DNA of 64,000 nucleotides from positions 639,501 to 703,500 of the forward strand of contig JACCIC010000022.1 in NCBI GenBank assembly GCA_018907035.1, in the 5' to 3' direction. Source of the DNA: Sycobia sp. Sy_11. Taxonomy: Eukaryota; Arthropoda; Insecta; Hymenoptera; Epichrysomallidae. A model generated the notes under the pieces. That model did not search any database. It was not told the origin of the DNA and saw only the letters and a program-made list of their open reading frames with translations. Made by a program: the position numbers and the translations under genes. Shown piece by piece: positions 35,474 through 47,899 of the stretch; the first letter of the stretch is position 1, and the number at the start of each line of letters is the position of its first letter.

Positions 35474-35630
35474 GGGAGAGAGAAAGAGTATAATATAGCG
35501 CAGTCCTCACGCGTGCAGCGGCGTTCAGGGTCGATTTCGATAAGGGTTTTTTCTCGAGCCAGCCGTTTTCCGTTTTCTCCCGCACACGAAGCACGTCGAA
35601 TCGATTCGTTTAACTGCGTATATACAACTG

Positions 35631-35636
<6 letters not shown>

Positions 35637-35690
<54 letters not shown>
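35637..35690. repeat. (AT)n tract at the right edge of a GC-rich stretch
   Basis: Pure AT alternation between CTGCGTATATACAACTG and GGATATCCGG. Confidence 0.97.
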
Positions 35691-35692
<2 letters not shown>

Positions 35693-36479
35693 ATATCCGG
35701 TCTTACGTTATAGAGACTTTTTCAGACAATGGGTACGATACGATTTTTGGTACGGAGATTCGTTTATTAAGTCATTATATGTATATAGCGGATTTTTAAA
35801 CGCGATTGTGCGATGTAATTGCATCGTCGAACAATCATGCGTATATATGATAAAAAAAACCAGAGGTATATATATAAGTAATCCAAAAATAGAAAAATCT
35901 CCATTGTATTGATCTGTCTACAGTTATATGATTCTTCTGCTCCGGCATTGTTTTCCCTTCCTATAATGGCTATATAACGAACATCGCGTACGAAGGATTT
36001 ACGATATTGTAATCGCAGATTTCAAAATTGCCATTTAGCTGCCGCAATGACATAATGTCCATTCAAGTATATTATAATACAACTTAATCGATAGTCGATG
36101 GTTTATTGTTTAATAGATTTGTCGTGAAAAGTGCCCTAATGAACGAAGACAAGGCAGAAAATAATGCCGGCAATCTATAACATTATTTCATAATTATATA
36201 TAACATATATTTATAAAATATTGCAAGCTACTAATTATTAAAGGTGAAACTTTAAAAAAAACATAACGCTTGACGAGGGCATTCAAATGTTCAAACAAAA
36301 AGTGTTAATGATGTATAGGCAATTGTATAATTCTGCTAGGTGTATTCCCTTTTTTTTAAGTTTTCGTAAAAATTAAACTTAATAACAACATTAAAAGCCA
36401 CCATACCTTAAATTATATATTGTCGGTTAATGTTTATATTGATTCAATATTTATAATGGGATATTTACAGATGTAGAGA

Positions 36480-36506
36480 AGTATAATATACGAGTATAAT
36501 ATACGA
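36480..36506. repeat. 13-base tandem duplication
   Basis: AGTATAATATACG occurs twice head to tail, followed by AG. Confidence 0.9.
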
Positions 36507-36961
36507 GAAGATAATATATTTATTTCAAAAAATTATAAATACGTATTTTCCTCTATAATACTTTTTAAACTGTATTGTTCATATAAAAGAATTAACAAAA
36601 GATTTGTAAAAGAATTTCATAAATTTTGAATCACAAAATATGTAATAATAATGTCGTAATCAAAAAGTCAAAGACCACTATCAATGATTTGAGTTTTGAT
36701 AAACATAAAAAGTATAATTTCGTATAAAACTTAAAAAAAAAAAGAAGAAAAAATACAGGAAACCAAATTTATTTCTATAGGTGATAATTTCAAATAAAAA
36801 GAATACAATTACGCAGTGTAGCGAGGGAGAAAATCAATGTATAAGTTTAATTATTCTTTAATAAAGCCGGAAATGTTTCTGTGGCTATTGTCACGTTTTG
36901 ATAAGTTAATCGCATGCCTTTGACAGCAACAACCAAGCGCTAAACTTGCGAGCGAATACAC

Positions 36962-36963
<2 letters not shown>

Positions 36964-36996
<33 letters not shown>
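36964..36996. repeat. (AG)n tract
   Basis: Pure AG alternation. Confidence 0.95.
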
Positions 36997-36998
<2 letters not shown>

Positions 36999-38397
36999 AA
37001 ATTCGAATTTTTTAGGATCATTCCTTCTTTCCCAAAAATGTATCATGATAAATTGTTATCATGTGCGCTAGAACATAAAAAAACACTTTTCCATCAATCG
37101 ACTTTTTGAATTTTTTAATATGTACGATTCCATTTTCTTTCTTCTGTATAGTCGCGCATTTTTGATAAAAGACGCGACCGTGTAGATGTATTCCATAGAT
37201 CATGGTAAGCGAATCGTCCGGCACATTAACCGTGACTCACACTAGCAACCTCCTACGTGAATCTCACAACTCGCCTTTTTCCAAGGACCGAATAACGTCG
37301 TCGTACAGGCAAGATGTGTGCAGGTGTGCGGACACGTACGCGTGTCCGTGTGCCTGACCGATTCTCGGCGAGAAAAAAAAACCTTGTACGAGGTTGAAAG
37401 AAAAAAAAAAAAATTATTGCTCGGCCTTTTCTTATACTCATTGTTCTTCGGTTGTTGTGCCTGCCGATCGCTCTCAAACTTTATTGCTACGCCGATATCC
37501 TGCAATTTTAACACTAAAGTGTCGCGTCACTGTAAATTTAAGTATTAATTATTATTTGGAAATTTGCATTATTAGCATAGAACAAATTTCAACTATATTA
37601 AAACTCGCAATGGATTGGAAAAATATTTGGATTATTTAAAAATTGTGATTTGGAACCAATTTATTTCAATTACAATAATGTATGTTTTATGAGAAGATAA
37701 CGTTGTCAATATTATTTTTCTATCTGTGTTTTTGTATGTATAACGGTAATAAATTAGAATATAAATAAATTTTTCACTGTAGGTTCAAATACAAACTTCA
37801 TTTGACCAGCATTTGGATAAATAAATAGTGATTCTTTATTGTTAAAAGTTAGAATTACAAATATGAGTCCTTTTTTTATATCGTTGTTAATCTTACATAA
37901 TACACAGTAACAATTATTTTGTTTTTTCCTCTCTCGAAACAATAAATTAATTAAAATCTCGAGATATTTATTTTAACATATAATACTTCCGCATCGTGTA
38001 TATAACTCGTACATATAACGTTATAAATATTTCGTGATTTATATTTATAATCCGATGCCGTAAGCTCGTGTTGCTCTACCTTATATCTACCTCATACGTA
38101 CAAATACATATGTAAGTGTGAGCATAATGTAAGCCTTGAAAAACACTCAAAAATAGAGGAAATTGTAATGAAATAGAACGGATGGAATTTTGAATTTAGA
38201 ATGAAGAAAATTATTTACACTGTTGTCGAAATGTATGAAAACATTCGTAAAAATATATTAAATTCGATAATCATCTATTGCTAGTTTGTGGAAATAATTA
38301 AAATATGATGTTTTCAGTCTTACGAATCTTTTGTCGCAAGACATCTGCTGAGGTCATCACTAAGGTGATAGATGATTCAATGCTAAGTTTATATACA

Positions 38398-38400
<3 letters not shown>

Positions 38401-38450
<50 letters not shown>
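38401..38450. repeat. (TA)n tract
   Basis: Fifty bases of pure TA alternation. Confidence 0.97.
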
Positions 38451-38452
<2 letters not shown>

Positions 38453-38772
38453 TAATTCTATAAGAAATTCGAAACAAGTCGAACTAATTAATATTGCACC
38501 CAAAGAAGAAAAAGTTGTAGTTGAGTTTATGTAAACTTTACCTAAAAACTTTAAATTAAACTGAAAGTACGTAAGTGGTGTGCTTCAATAGGTGTGTGAA
38601 AGTTGATTAGTTACCTCGTGAGACAGTTTATTCAGGATATCAAAGTCTGGCGAGGTAAAAATAAAATACACCTATATATTTTTAATCATACTGTACACCA
38701 TGGGAGTAGCGTAATTATGCTCGTAATTCTGAGACTGTAGTGATGCAAAAATGTTTCTTTTTTTTAATGTAC

Positions 38773-38779
<7 letters not shown>

Positions 38780-38821
<42 letters not shown>
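38780..38821. repeat. (AT)n tract
   Basis: Pure AT alternation preceded by ATGTGT, about 330 bases from the previous tract. Confidence 0.96.
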
Positions 38822-38824
<3 letters not shown>

Positions 38825-40465
38825 CATTAATCATTAAAACAATAAAGATACATATGCTTTACAAAAATTAAAGTTCCAAGTAATCTACTCGATGCGTTTA
38901 ATATCAGCTAGATTAATTGCAAATACCGCCGTGTTGTTACGAAATGCCAAACTCAAGTCCCTATCCAGCGATTTAAATTGTATTTGTCTCAAAATTTATT
39001 ATATAGCAAAAATAAATATGCGTCTGACGAGTAGAGAATTTGGTCAAGACCGAGCGAGGTAAGTTTTCTTTAGAACGATCCCTGAAAAGTCTTAATCTGA
39101 GACTTAACGATCTCCGTACCCAACTTCAAGTTTATCATAACTTTTAGCTTGAAAACTACTACTTCTATCTAATTAAATTAGTCGAAGAATTTTTTGTTTT
39201 TAAACGAAATCACCTGCACCGTTATAGCTTTATTAAAACAACAGAATAACGCTTCAGACAGATAAAGTTTTAATGGCCAATTGTTGGCAATTACGTATGA
39301 ATTCTCAGTTTCTGTAAATCGAAGTTTGTCTGCATTTACACGAGTTAAACCGGAGACCGTTAACTAACGTGTTTACAATATATCGAGCTTCAATAACTTC
39401 TTATAAATAAAATTACGGGCGCTCGAAGTCATGCAGGCTCATAGAACTTTTTTAAAGCTTAGTGTGTTATTGTCTTGAAAAACATAACGAAGAAAAATCA
39501 ATATAGGGTTCTGAATTAAAGAAAATCAATCAGATAACATGGTATATTTAATTTAACTACTAATTGCATAAGTAAAAAATGTAGCGCGTCTTATAAGAAT
39601 GAAAGAGCGAGGCTTACAGGCCCGAAAAGTTTATAGAATTTGTTTTAGCTGTATTATGTATATATATGTTGATTTTTAAATTTATTGTTCAATAAAAAGG
39701 CCTTAAATAAACTTAAAAGAACTATTTTCTTTATCATACAGTCATTTTTAATGTTATTACATGACACCCATGAATAGATTGAAAAAAAAACTCGGATAAA
39801 ATGCATATAATGTGGAAACATATTTTTTTCATTCGGTATATTATATTTATTATCATAATGTTGTTAATTTAAGAAATTCAGGTAGCGTCTCTAGTAATTC
39901 CTCATTTGGTAATTATCTTTGAGTCGATACACCTCTTTCCTTAATCGATTATTATTCTTGTGCTTTAATAATGATTTGTTGACTTTAATAAGTTTGGTAA
40001 AAGTAGGTTACATTCCTTTGTTAAGACTTACAGTTCATTCTTTCTCTCATGAAAGTGTGGAGAGAAAGTTTTTTTAGTACTCGATGACGTGCATCAAAAC
40101 AGATCTACGTATACTGAGTTTTCGAATCCTTTCCCTTTCCATTAATTATAATACTAATTATAATCTCGGGATCGTCAATTTTATTGAACGCTGTATCAAA
40201 TTATGGATTATTTAAATAGTCATTCGAATTGGCGGTGGTAATTTCATTTTACTAAAAATTTTTAAGTATTATCTTTATCTTGATGAACAGTCATAGGAGA
40301 GCCAAACCTGTTATATTTTAAAAATTTTCTTATACGCCTCGTAACTTTTTCTTCAGCTATTTATATTCCTGATTTAATTCGGAGAATAAACAGATTTCTA
40401 TCGAAATATTAAATAATGAGTACAGGCATGAAACGCATTTCCTAGTTGTTACACTTCTGTTCAAC

Positions 40466-40471
<6 letters not shown>

Positions 40472-40513
<42 letters not shown>
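40472..40513. repeat. (AT)n tract
   Basis: Pure AT alternation in AT-rich DNA. Confidence 0.96.
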
Positions 40514-40516
<3 letters not shown>

Positions 40517-43493
40517 GAAATAGGTATGCAGCCATATACATCCGGATCGAATGTTATACAATCGTTTTACTTGTCATTTACCAGGCTGAGCCAAAGTCTT
40601 TCATTACAGTCTACTTATGTAATCTTAAGTAGGCACCGTATTGTATAAGCATTGTTTTGTTTTTTTTCCTACATAAAAAGATGTTAGAACAATCTATAAG
40701 AAAGACATAATTATGTCAATATTTGAGTATAAATTTATATAGAATAAATGTATTTTCGTCCATTTTTCTACGCTTAAACGTAGTTGTCAGTAGTGTCAGT
40801 AGGTAAAGAAATGCTTCAAACCAATTATTTTCTTTATATCTGTCATTACTTATTTTATTTATTGAAAAAAAATGATAGGAATAATTTTTTCAACAACTAT
40901 ATATATATATTAACAAACTTGTTCATGCTGTAATTCAATATTTGATAAAAAAAAGTTTAACTGTAAGACAACATTAAATTTAATTGGAAAAATATCAATC
41001 AAGAAAAGTGGACGTGGATCGAACAAAAGGCCAATATATAATATAATAAATAACTGGTATACACATGCAAAGCGAAACAAGCCATATCACGTACTGCTTT
41101 TTAATCTCAACAACAAACCGAGAAACGTTCGCCGTCGAATAAACGTACGATTCAATAATCCTTTAATCAACATTAAAGCGTCAGAATTTTAAATAAAATT
41201 GTTATTAGTTATCGCCGGTAAAGATAAAAGTGCGAAAATTTAAATAAGCTTTAGAGATCCTTGATTCAATTAAATTACCGATAAAATTTGCTTAATTTCT
41301 CGCTTCGAGACTGGCAATTCATGGGTTTATGGAAAAAGGGCGTCACAAAACAATTTGTTAAGAAAAAAATTATTCAAACCTTATTAAGCATTCATCCAGT
41401 CAAATGCTAATACTTGATGGCTCCTTCGCTTTGAACAATCTTTCTTTTTTCTTCCCCACCTTAGTTCTATGATAAGTTTTAAATATTTATCATAGCAGAT
41501 ATTTAATATTTAAAACATTTTTAATTATTATTTAGTATTTACAATATTTTAATAAATAAAAAATATATGAACCACAAATACTTATATTAATATGTGATTA
41601 TACTTCCTACCTTTCCATATCGAAGCCCTAAATCTAATTTGTCTATACTTACTTCAAACTTTCAAATAAAATTTTTTTATACTTCTTCCTAATTGTTAGC
41701 CAATATTCTTTATTTCAAACGAACCTTTTTCGTATTAAGAAAAATCAACGGGACTAGATTTATTAATAATAAGCTTTAGGGCTTATCTACTACTGAACTA
41801 TAACTGTTAAAGAATCATTCAATGAAATATATTCTATAGACTATGAAAATAATAAACATTCATTATTGTATATCTTATCTTTCTTATTTATATTCAACGT
41901 ATAAAAAGGATCCGTATTTTACAATCTAAATTGTAAGCATTTAGTCTTAAAATTTATTCTTACATTAGATTACTTAATTTATATTTGAAAAATCTTATTT
42001 ATTAGGGCGTCCACCCCGCATGATATAATAAAAGAAAATACAATTTTACGTTTTTAATCTACTTGTAATATATTTATGGAGAAAAACATTATATCGCTGG
42101 ACGCGTAAGCACTTGACATATACTTTTTTTCACGGACGTGCATGCAGATACGAAAGAATACTTTTGAAAGCTCGTAGAATATTCTGAGTTTCTCTCAAAG
42201 CCGACAATAACATTATTTTACTTCGTTATTGAGAAAATTTGCTGTTATCTATAGAATATTGTATAGAGTTTTTGCAAAGTAATCTACATATATTATATTA
42301 TGAACGTTAAATTTGTAATGTTAGTAAAGGAGCATGCAGAAAAACTCAGTGTAGAAGTGTAGAAACACTGTATGAGTTTTTTCTCTTAGCATATTTCAAG
42401 ATGAGAAAAATTATTATTTCAGTAATGAGCATCTGCAAAAAACGTGTCTCATATGACATTGATAATATATATAGTTTCTTTTTTTTTAATTCATACATCT
42501 CTTAAAGTTGAAATGCATATTGCTATATAAATAAAAGAATGATATTTAAATAAAAGAAGTGAAATGAAATCTGTTTTAATCGTAGTATGTAAAATAATAG
42601 ACTGTCGTGTACAATGATCGCAAGTTTTATACGGGATATTTTATTAAATACGATTGAATACGTACATGTTTTGATTCTTGATTTAAGTACAAATGGCCAT
42701 TTTAAAAAGATGATTTATGGAAACGGAAAAAGAGCGCATGTCGTTCAAAGCATTCAAGGCATTCTATACATTTCGTCAAGCTGAATATACAAATATAATC
42801 ATAATGACAGTATAATGTATTCGTTTAATATTTACCAGTCAGTAAAAGAACATTCGAACTGGTTGAGTTTACGTATAAAATATTTATTCATTTATAATAA
42901 ATAAATCGATATAGTAACAGGATTGAGAAGATGGAGGGTATAAGCTGAGATAACATTATTATATTTTTATTAAAATCGAGATTAAATTATGTCAAAGCAT
43001 AGAAAAAATAGTATCGACGAAGGTTCTGTAATGGCATAATAGTAAAATCGAATAGTTTATTATACACAACATTACATCTATATATAGTCACAGTGTATTA
43101 CAATTTGAGATTTTTTGGAACGAATCTTTTCACGAAGATTGAGGCAATATGGAAAAGAATTGATTAACCAATGCATTTAGTTTAATTAAATCTACTCGAT
43201 TACAATAACTTGCAATTATTTTCATTGTCTTGTCAGACAAATGATAAAAAAAATTATAAAAAATAAGCCCCCTGTCGGGCTTTGCACGGTCAAGGACATA
43301 TATAAATATTTATAGTCGATAAAAAAAGAAAAAAAAACAATTATGGAATGGCTTTGTTTAGTGGAAAAATACGTTTCATATCAAATCCGATGTGTTAGCT
43401 CTTTATTTTTATAATCCCTTCGTCGCCACTTTCGTTAATCCGCGTTCAAAAAAAAAAATCCCCATACAGTCAAATGCAGCTTCGCTTGTGCGT

Positions 43494-43505
43494 GGGGGGG
43501 GGGGG
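43494..43505 (+). repeat. G12 homopolymer
   Basis: Twelve consecutive G in an otherwise AT-rich region, at the left edge of a small CpG-rich island (43506-43580). Confidence 0.95.
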
Positions 43506-44423
43506 AGCTGACCGCGACGCGATTTTCACCGTGGCGGCCTCGGCCGAGGTTGCACGCGCGTGCGTTATCACCGCGACTGCAGACATAGCCTTCAATACAT
43601 ATATATGCAGCGGCTCATTGTTTGAGGTACCGATGTCGGATGACCTTCTAAGTTAAAAAGAGAAAAAAATATATTCTACGCAAATCGACTGTCAAAATTT
43701 TTATACTCTATATATACTGATACAATTTGATAACTACATATTTATGTTGAAATAGAATTTTGCTATTTTATGCAGTATTTAGATGCAAGTAAAAGGAACT
43801 ATTTCGAATAAATAGACATTTAGATGTTTACTTTTCACTACTCTCGTCGCGCCTGTGGGTTGAGTGTCCCCTTACAAGTCTTTTTCTTTTGGCACGAGTC
43901 CCCAAGCGCATGTTTACTAAAAAAACGACCAACTATCAGTGGATGTGCAAAATTCGTTGTGGGATTGTAAAAATAATTGTAAAAATAGGGTTAAATTGAG
44001 AAAGTATCTTCTGAAGCGAAAGAAGTATTTAATGGTGCAACAAGAGTCCACTTAAAACACACTACGTCGTCTTCAATCTAGTGAATATTTTCTTAATTTA
44101 TAAGAAGCTGATTTACTTGATACAAAGTAAGTAAATATTTACTGAATAATATATATTCGACCCAAAGAAGGAAATATTTACTTGATAGTAGACATTTTTT
44201 CCGTATATATATAGTACGCCATCGATGGAGACAGCGACGACCTGTGTCGAAACAATTGAGATCTCTTTGTGGACCAGTACCCGAGCACGTAATACTCGCA
44301 CACGTACGCACGGACACATAGTCGTTTTCATTCGTATTGCGTGCGATCGGACCGAATATTGGCATTTTGATACGAAAGATTGGTTGCGCGTATACGGCGA
44401 AAATCTAACAATTATATATATAC

Positions 44424-44426
<3 letters not shown>

Positions 44427-44480
<54 letters not shown>
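44427..44480. repeat. (TA)n tract beside a GC-richer segment
   Basis: Pure TA alternation after ATATATACGTC, next to the CG-containing segment 44215-44400. Confidence 0.97.
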
Positions 44481-44481
<1 letters not shown>

Positions 44482-44808
44482 CTTACGATGATCTTGCGTG
44501 GCTGTGACTGCGGAAAATATGCAGAGGGTTGTGGATAAAAAAGAGCCGTTCTTCATCGGGGCAAATATCGGGATTCAATGATCGACATACGATATTTGAC
44601 GTACGCTACATAAATTCTATCGATTAACTTAGCTCTATATATCTATAAATTGTTTTGCATTTTGTTTTGCCTTGTTATGCATCGTTGGCGTTCTTTTAGA
44701 ACGATATAAATGTTAACTATATATGCTACAGAATCTAATGAGTCATTCGTCGAATTAATGGCCATTTTACGATCTCCGCTAAAACTGCGTACAGTGTACA
44801 ATATTTAA

Positions 44809-45168
44809 TTAAAAATTCACACCTCTATCCCTATATAATGTTTGAGGAAAAAGAGAGGAGCAGAGCAGATTGACATTTATAGATTCTTTTTTCCCGACTT
44901 TACATGGATTTCCATACGTATCATGCTTACAATTGGACATTTTTATTTTCATTCGGTAATTATTGTATAAAACACTGTTAAGACTTGTCAGAAAAACTAG
45001 GATAACAACAGTAACAAGAAGAAAAATAATCCACGTATAACTAATAATCCACAAATAATATAATAAATCGTGCGCATTCTCTGAAAACAATCCTATATAA
45101 TACGAACGATGAGAATTATTTTTATACCTATACTTTGTATCACAGCTTACAAGAAAAAAAAGCAGCAC
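44809..45168 (-). other. Possible exon with a membrane segment, unrecognised
   Basis: Open minus-strand stretch of about 119 codons ending at a stop near 44809. It holds one long hydrophobic segment (LWIISYTWIIFLLVTVVILV) followed by a basic, Cys-containing tail (MSNCKHDTYGNPCK), like a single-pass membrane protein. There is no ATG at its beginning, so it would have to be an internal or last exon with an acceptor near 45140. AT-rich DNA readily produces hydrophobic frames by chance. Confidence 0.15.
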
Positions 45169-45563
45169 ATAATCGGTTCCCTCGTGAAAAGCTCCAAAGT
45201 GTCAAATAATTAGATGCCGCGCGGGAAAGCCGTCTGCGCGCCACATCGCGGAAATCGACGTTCGAGTTTTTGCGACGCTCGCTGTCTGGTTAATCCACCT
45301 TTCTAGAATGCTGTATAGAACTTTCGCTTGGCTCATGGTTAAGAAAAAAAAAAAAAGAAAAGAAAAGAAAAAGAAAAGAAGCAAAGATAACCGCCTCGGT
45401 GTTACGGCAACCGCGACGCGCGACGGCAGTCATCTTCTTTCTCGCAGCACTAGACGATAGCGGCATTAAAAAGACAAAAAAAAAAGAACGTAACGAGCGA
45501 ATTTTGATATATCAGAGATTCACTTCTCTGACGATTTGCGTCGCGAGAGAGGTTGCCAAAGTG

Positions 45564-45564
<1 letters not shown>

Positions 45565-45612
<48 letters not shown>
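45565..45612. repeat. (TA)n tract
   Basis: Pure TA alternation, followed by a shorter degenerate TATA-rich run to about 45650. Confidence 0.97.
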
Positions 45613-45613
<1 letters not shown>

Positions 45614-45726
45614 CATATATATATATAAATTTCTATATAATATATATTACACGTTTTATTGGGAGAAGCATCAAGAGCAGGAACACATATCAAACGCTAG
45701 AAAAATAGAGATGGATGAATAGTTAG

Positions 45727-45755
45727 ATAGAGAGCGAGAGAAAGAGAGAGAGAGC

Positions 45756-45795
<40 letters not shown>
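45727..45795. repeat. (GA)n tract with GC and AAA interruptions
   Basis: About 69 bases of GA alternation with two GCGA and two AAAG interruptions. Confidence 0.95.
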
Positions 45796-45797
<2 letters not shown>

Positions 45798-47099
45798 CAG
45801 CTCTTTCCGGATTAGTTTCGTTCTAGAAAGCGTGACAGATATATATATATATATATATAATGCGAAACTCGCCCATTCGACTGCAAATACGGCGACTACA
45901 GTATCTCGCGCGCGACAGGTGCATCGATCTTGGATCCCCCCTCCCTTTCTCCACAACCATCGGAAGTCGCGATGTTTCTTCATCTCGTCAGCGTTCGTAG
46001 TCAATATATGCCTATGTATATACGAAGTTTTTTTGCGAGACGAGGAAGTTGCGAGGCGCCGTTGCGATGATGCTTTCCCCACTATTGAATTCTATATAAT
46101 CATTGTCATTATTATGTCATTATCTGTGTGCCGTGGTTTTATATATACCTCGCAACTCTCCCCATTCCACCCACGAGATTATTATAATTTCAGCGAAGCG
46201 GGCTTTACCTTTGACGGTGAGAAAGGATGTCGAGAATAATGAATTGCATTGGTACATTTCTCTTGTAAGAGCGGACCCGAAAAAGATTCGCGCGAAATCT
46301 GAAATAATCTTTTTTTTTTGCTTTGACCATATATATTTTCACTTTTAAACGAAAGCCATATCGAAACTTGATGGACGATGAGTTTATTTTTATGATTGTT
46401 TCACAAATCTCTAGATATAATCAGAAGAATGTGATTTATTGATTAATATGCCGATATATGCGATCTTCTACTCTCAGATTGATGTATGAATAATTTATGT
46501 AGAGCACTTTTTGTAATGAATATTATATATAGTGAATATAAGACAGGCACATGTTTAAATTATTATAATAAGTTACTTTGCTTCTACAGAGCTATTTTGC
46601 AATTAGAAGTATATATATGTCGTAGGCCATATTATAAATTGTTAAGTAATACTTTGGATCGTAATGAGCTGTGCAATAATCATAGAGGGGGAGAGGGGCG
46701 AAATATATTTTATTTCGAAACCAATTGAACGGTGCCGTTCCTGATTTTGCGAAATTTTGCATCGTAAAATCGAACAAATTCACGCGCAAGTCCGATATTT
46801 GCGAAACGAAGCTTTGAAAATTTTAGAAACATATGCCACGGAGGCATTCGATTTTACCACCGGGGCATGCAAAAGTATGCCCATCTAAACGAAGCGGCGA
46901 GCGATGCATTCGATTGTATATACGTGGGTTGTGCGGGTGCGCGCGCACGCCTGAAGTAATTGTACTTTTTGCATTATTGTAATGAATTTGCAATCGGTGA
47001 ATACTGTCCATCTAAACGATATATATATGTATGTATGTATGTATAAGAATATGTCAGTATTATAGAAATGTATATGCAAGAAATATACTTTACCGACCG

Positions 47100-47290
47100 A
47101 GTCACTTAGTTCTCGGGAAATCTGCAGTCTCGCGCCAGCTCGTGCCCACTGAGGTCGCGCTAAGACGTAGTGCCATAACGCTGTAAACGCATGGTCACCG
47201 GCCGGCGTAAGGTCAGCCTGGGCGCGTCATCGTCACGATCCTGCACAGACGAGTTACCGGTCGAGCTCGCGACACGCCGCATTGAAAGCG
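47100..47290. promoter_or_regulatory. Compact CpG-rich island, possible regulatory element
   Basis: About 190 bases of high GC with no repeat and no frame of note, between AT-rich flanks. It contains GGTCACCGG and AAGGTCAGC (nuclear-receptor half-site-like GGTCA/AGGTCA). Assignment as an enhancer is inference. Confidence 0.25.
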
Positions 47291-47310
47291 TATATATGTG
47301 ATCAGATCGG

Positions 47311-47313
<3 letters not shown>

Positions 47314-47365
<52 letters not shown>
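47314..47365. repeat. (AT)n tract adjoining the 47.1-kb CpG island
   Basis: Pure AT alternation starting about 25 bases after the island ends. Confidence 0.97.
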
Positions 47366-47368
<3 letters not shown>

Positions 47369-47729
47369 CTACATACACACATATTACTATCACCGATTCT
47401 GTAAGTACATGCATCTCCAGGAAAACGATCGATATTGCGACTCGAAATGCGAGCACTCTATTCGTCTTCATTGCAATTAGATTCTCGTGACTTTTGCATC
47501 AGTGATATATATATAATAGAGGGAGCGAAATTTGCCCTATCGGCGCGGTCGCGACTGGTCTCCGATCATTGCATTGGTAGTATTAAAATGGTTTAAACTA
47601 CTTGTGAGGTTGTTTATAGGAGTAATTGCTGTAATTAAAATCAATTGCCGATGGCTTGGATCTTGACAAGATTGTCTTTCGTATCTGTGTATACGCGTTT
47701 GTTTTTGAGTAATTGTTGCAGAAACGCGC

Positions 47730-47735
<6 letters not shown>

Positions 47736-47778
<43 letters not shown>
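47736..47778. repeat. (TA)n tract
   Basis: Pure TA alternation after GAAACGCGCGTGTACA. Confidence 0.97.
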
Positions 47779-47780
<2 letters not shown>

Positions 47781-47899
47781 TATACGTCGCATTTTTCACG
47801 AGGATGCCGTCATCGATACACCGATATTGGCAATTGAAATATAATATGGGATACTATCGGCGGCGAGTAGGGTTAATAAATATGGCCGACACGAGTATA

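Larger units (their letters stand above)
32900..35760. other. Broad GC-rich region with simple repeats, no recognised protein
   Basis: GC/CpG-rich DNA at 33000-34040, 34600-35000 and 35400-35600, interleaved with AT and CT/CA tracts. Long frames exist on both strands at 33483-34049, but they overlap antisense frames of similar length and start inside the (AT)n tract, so I do not call them genes. Regulatory DNA or a non-coding RNA locus is possible. Confidence 0.35.
35760..43440. other. Long AT-rich stretch with no recognised gene
   Basis: About 7.7 kb, mostly low in GC. Features seen are a 13-base tandem duplication at 36480-36506, (AG)n at 36964-36996, AT tracts at 38401-38450, 38780-38821 and 40472-40513, and a moderately GC-rich island near 37140-37510. 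On the minus strand 37224-37018 reads as a short frame with mixed composition (IYGIHLHGRVFYQK) that I cannot place. Confidence 0.55.
45200..46260. other. GC-richer segment with purine tracts, no gene recognised
   Basis: CpG-containing DNA with an A/G-only stretch at 45341-45381, an (AT)n tract, a (GA)n tract and frames on both strands that I consider chance. Confidence 0.4.

Noticed and set aside
43860..43920. GC-richer patch that might be a tRNA or other small RNA
   Set aside because: No A-box/B-box pair and no cloverleaf could be drawn; a look through the rest of the window also gave no tRNA.
45138..45146. TATCACAGC, the 5' end of the miR-2/13 family
   Set aside because: Only nine bases match, the rest of the mature sequence does not, and I see no partner arm for a hairpin.
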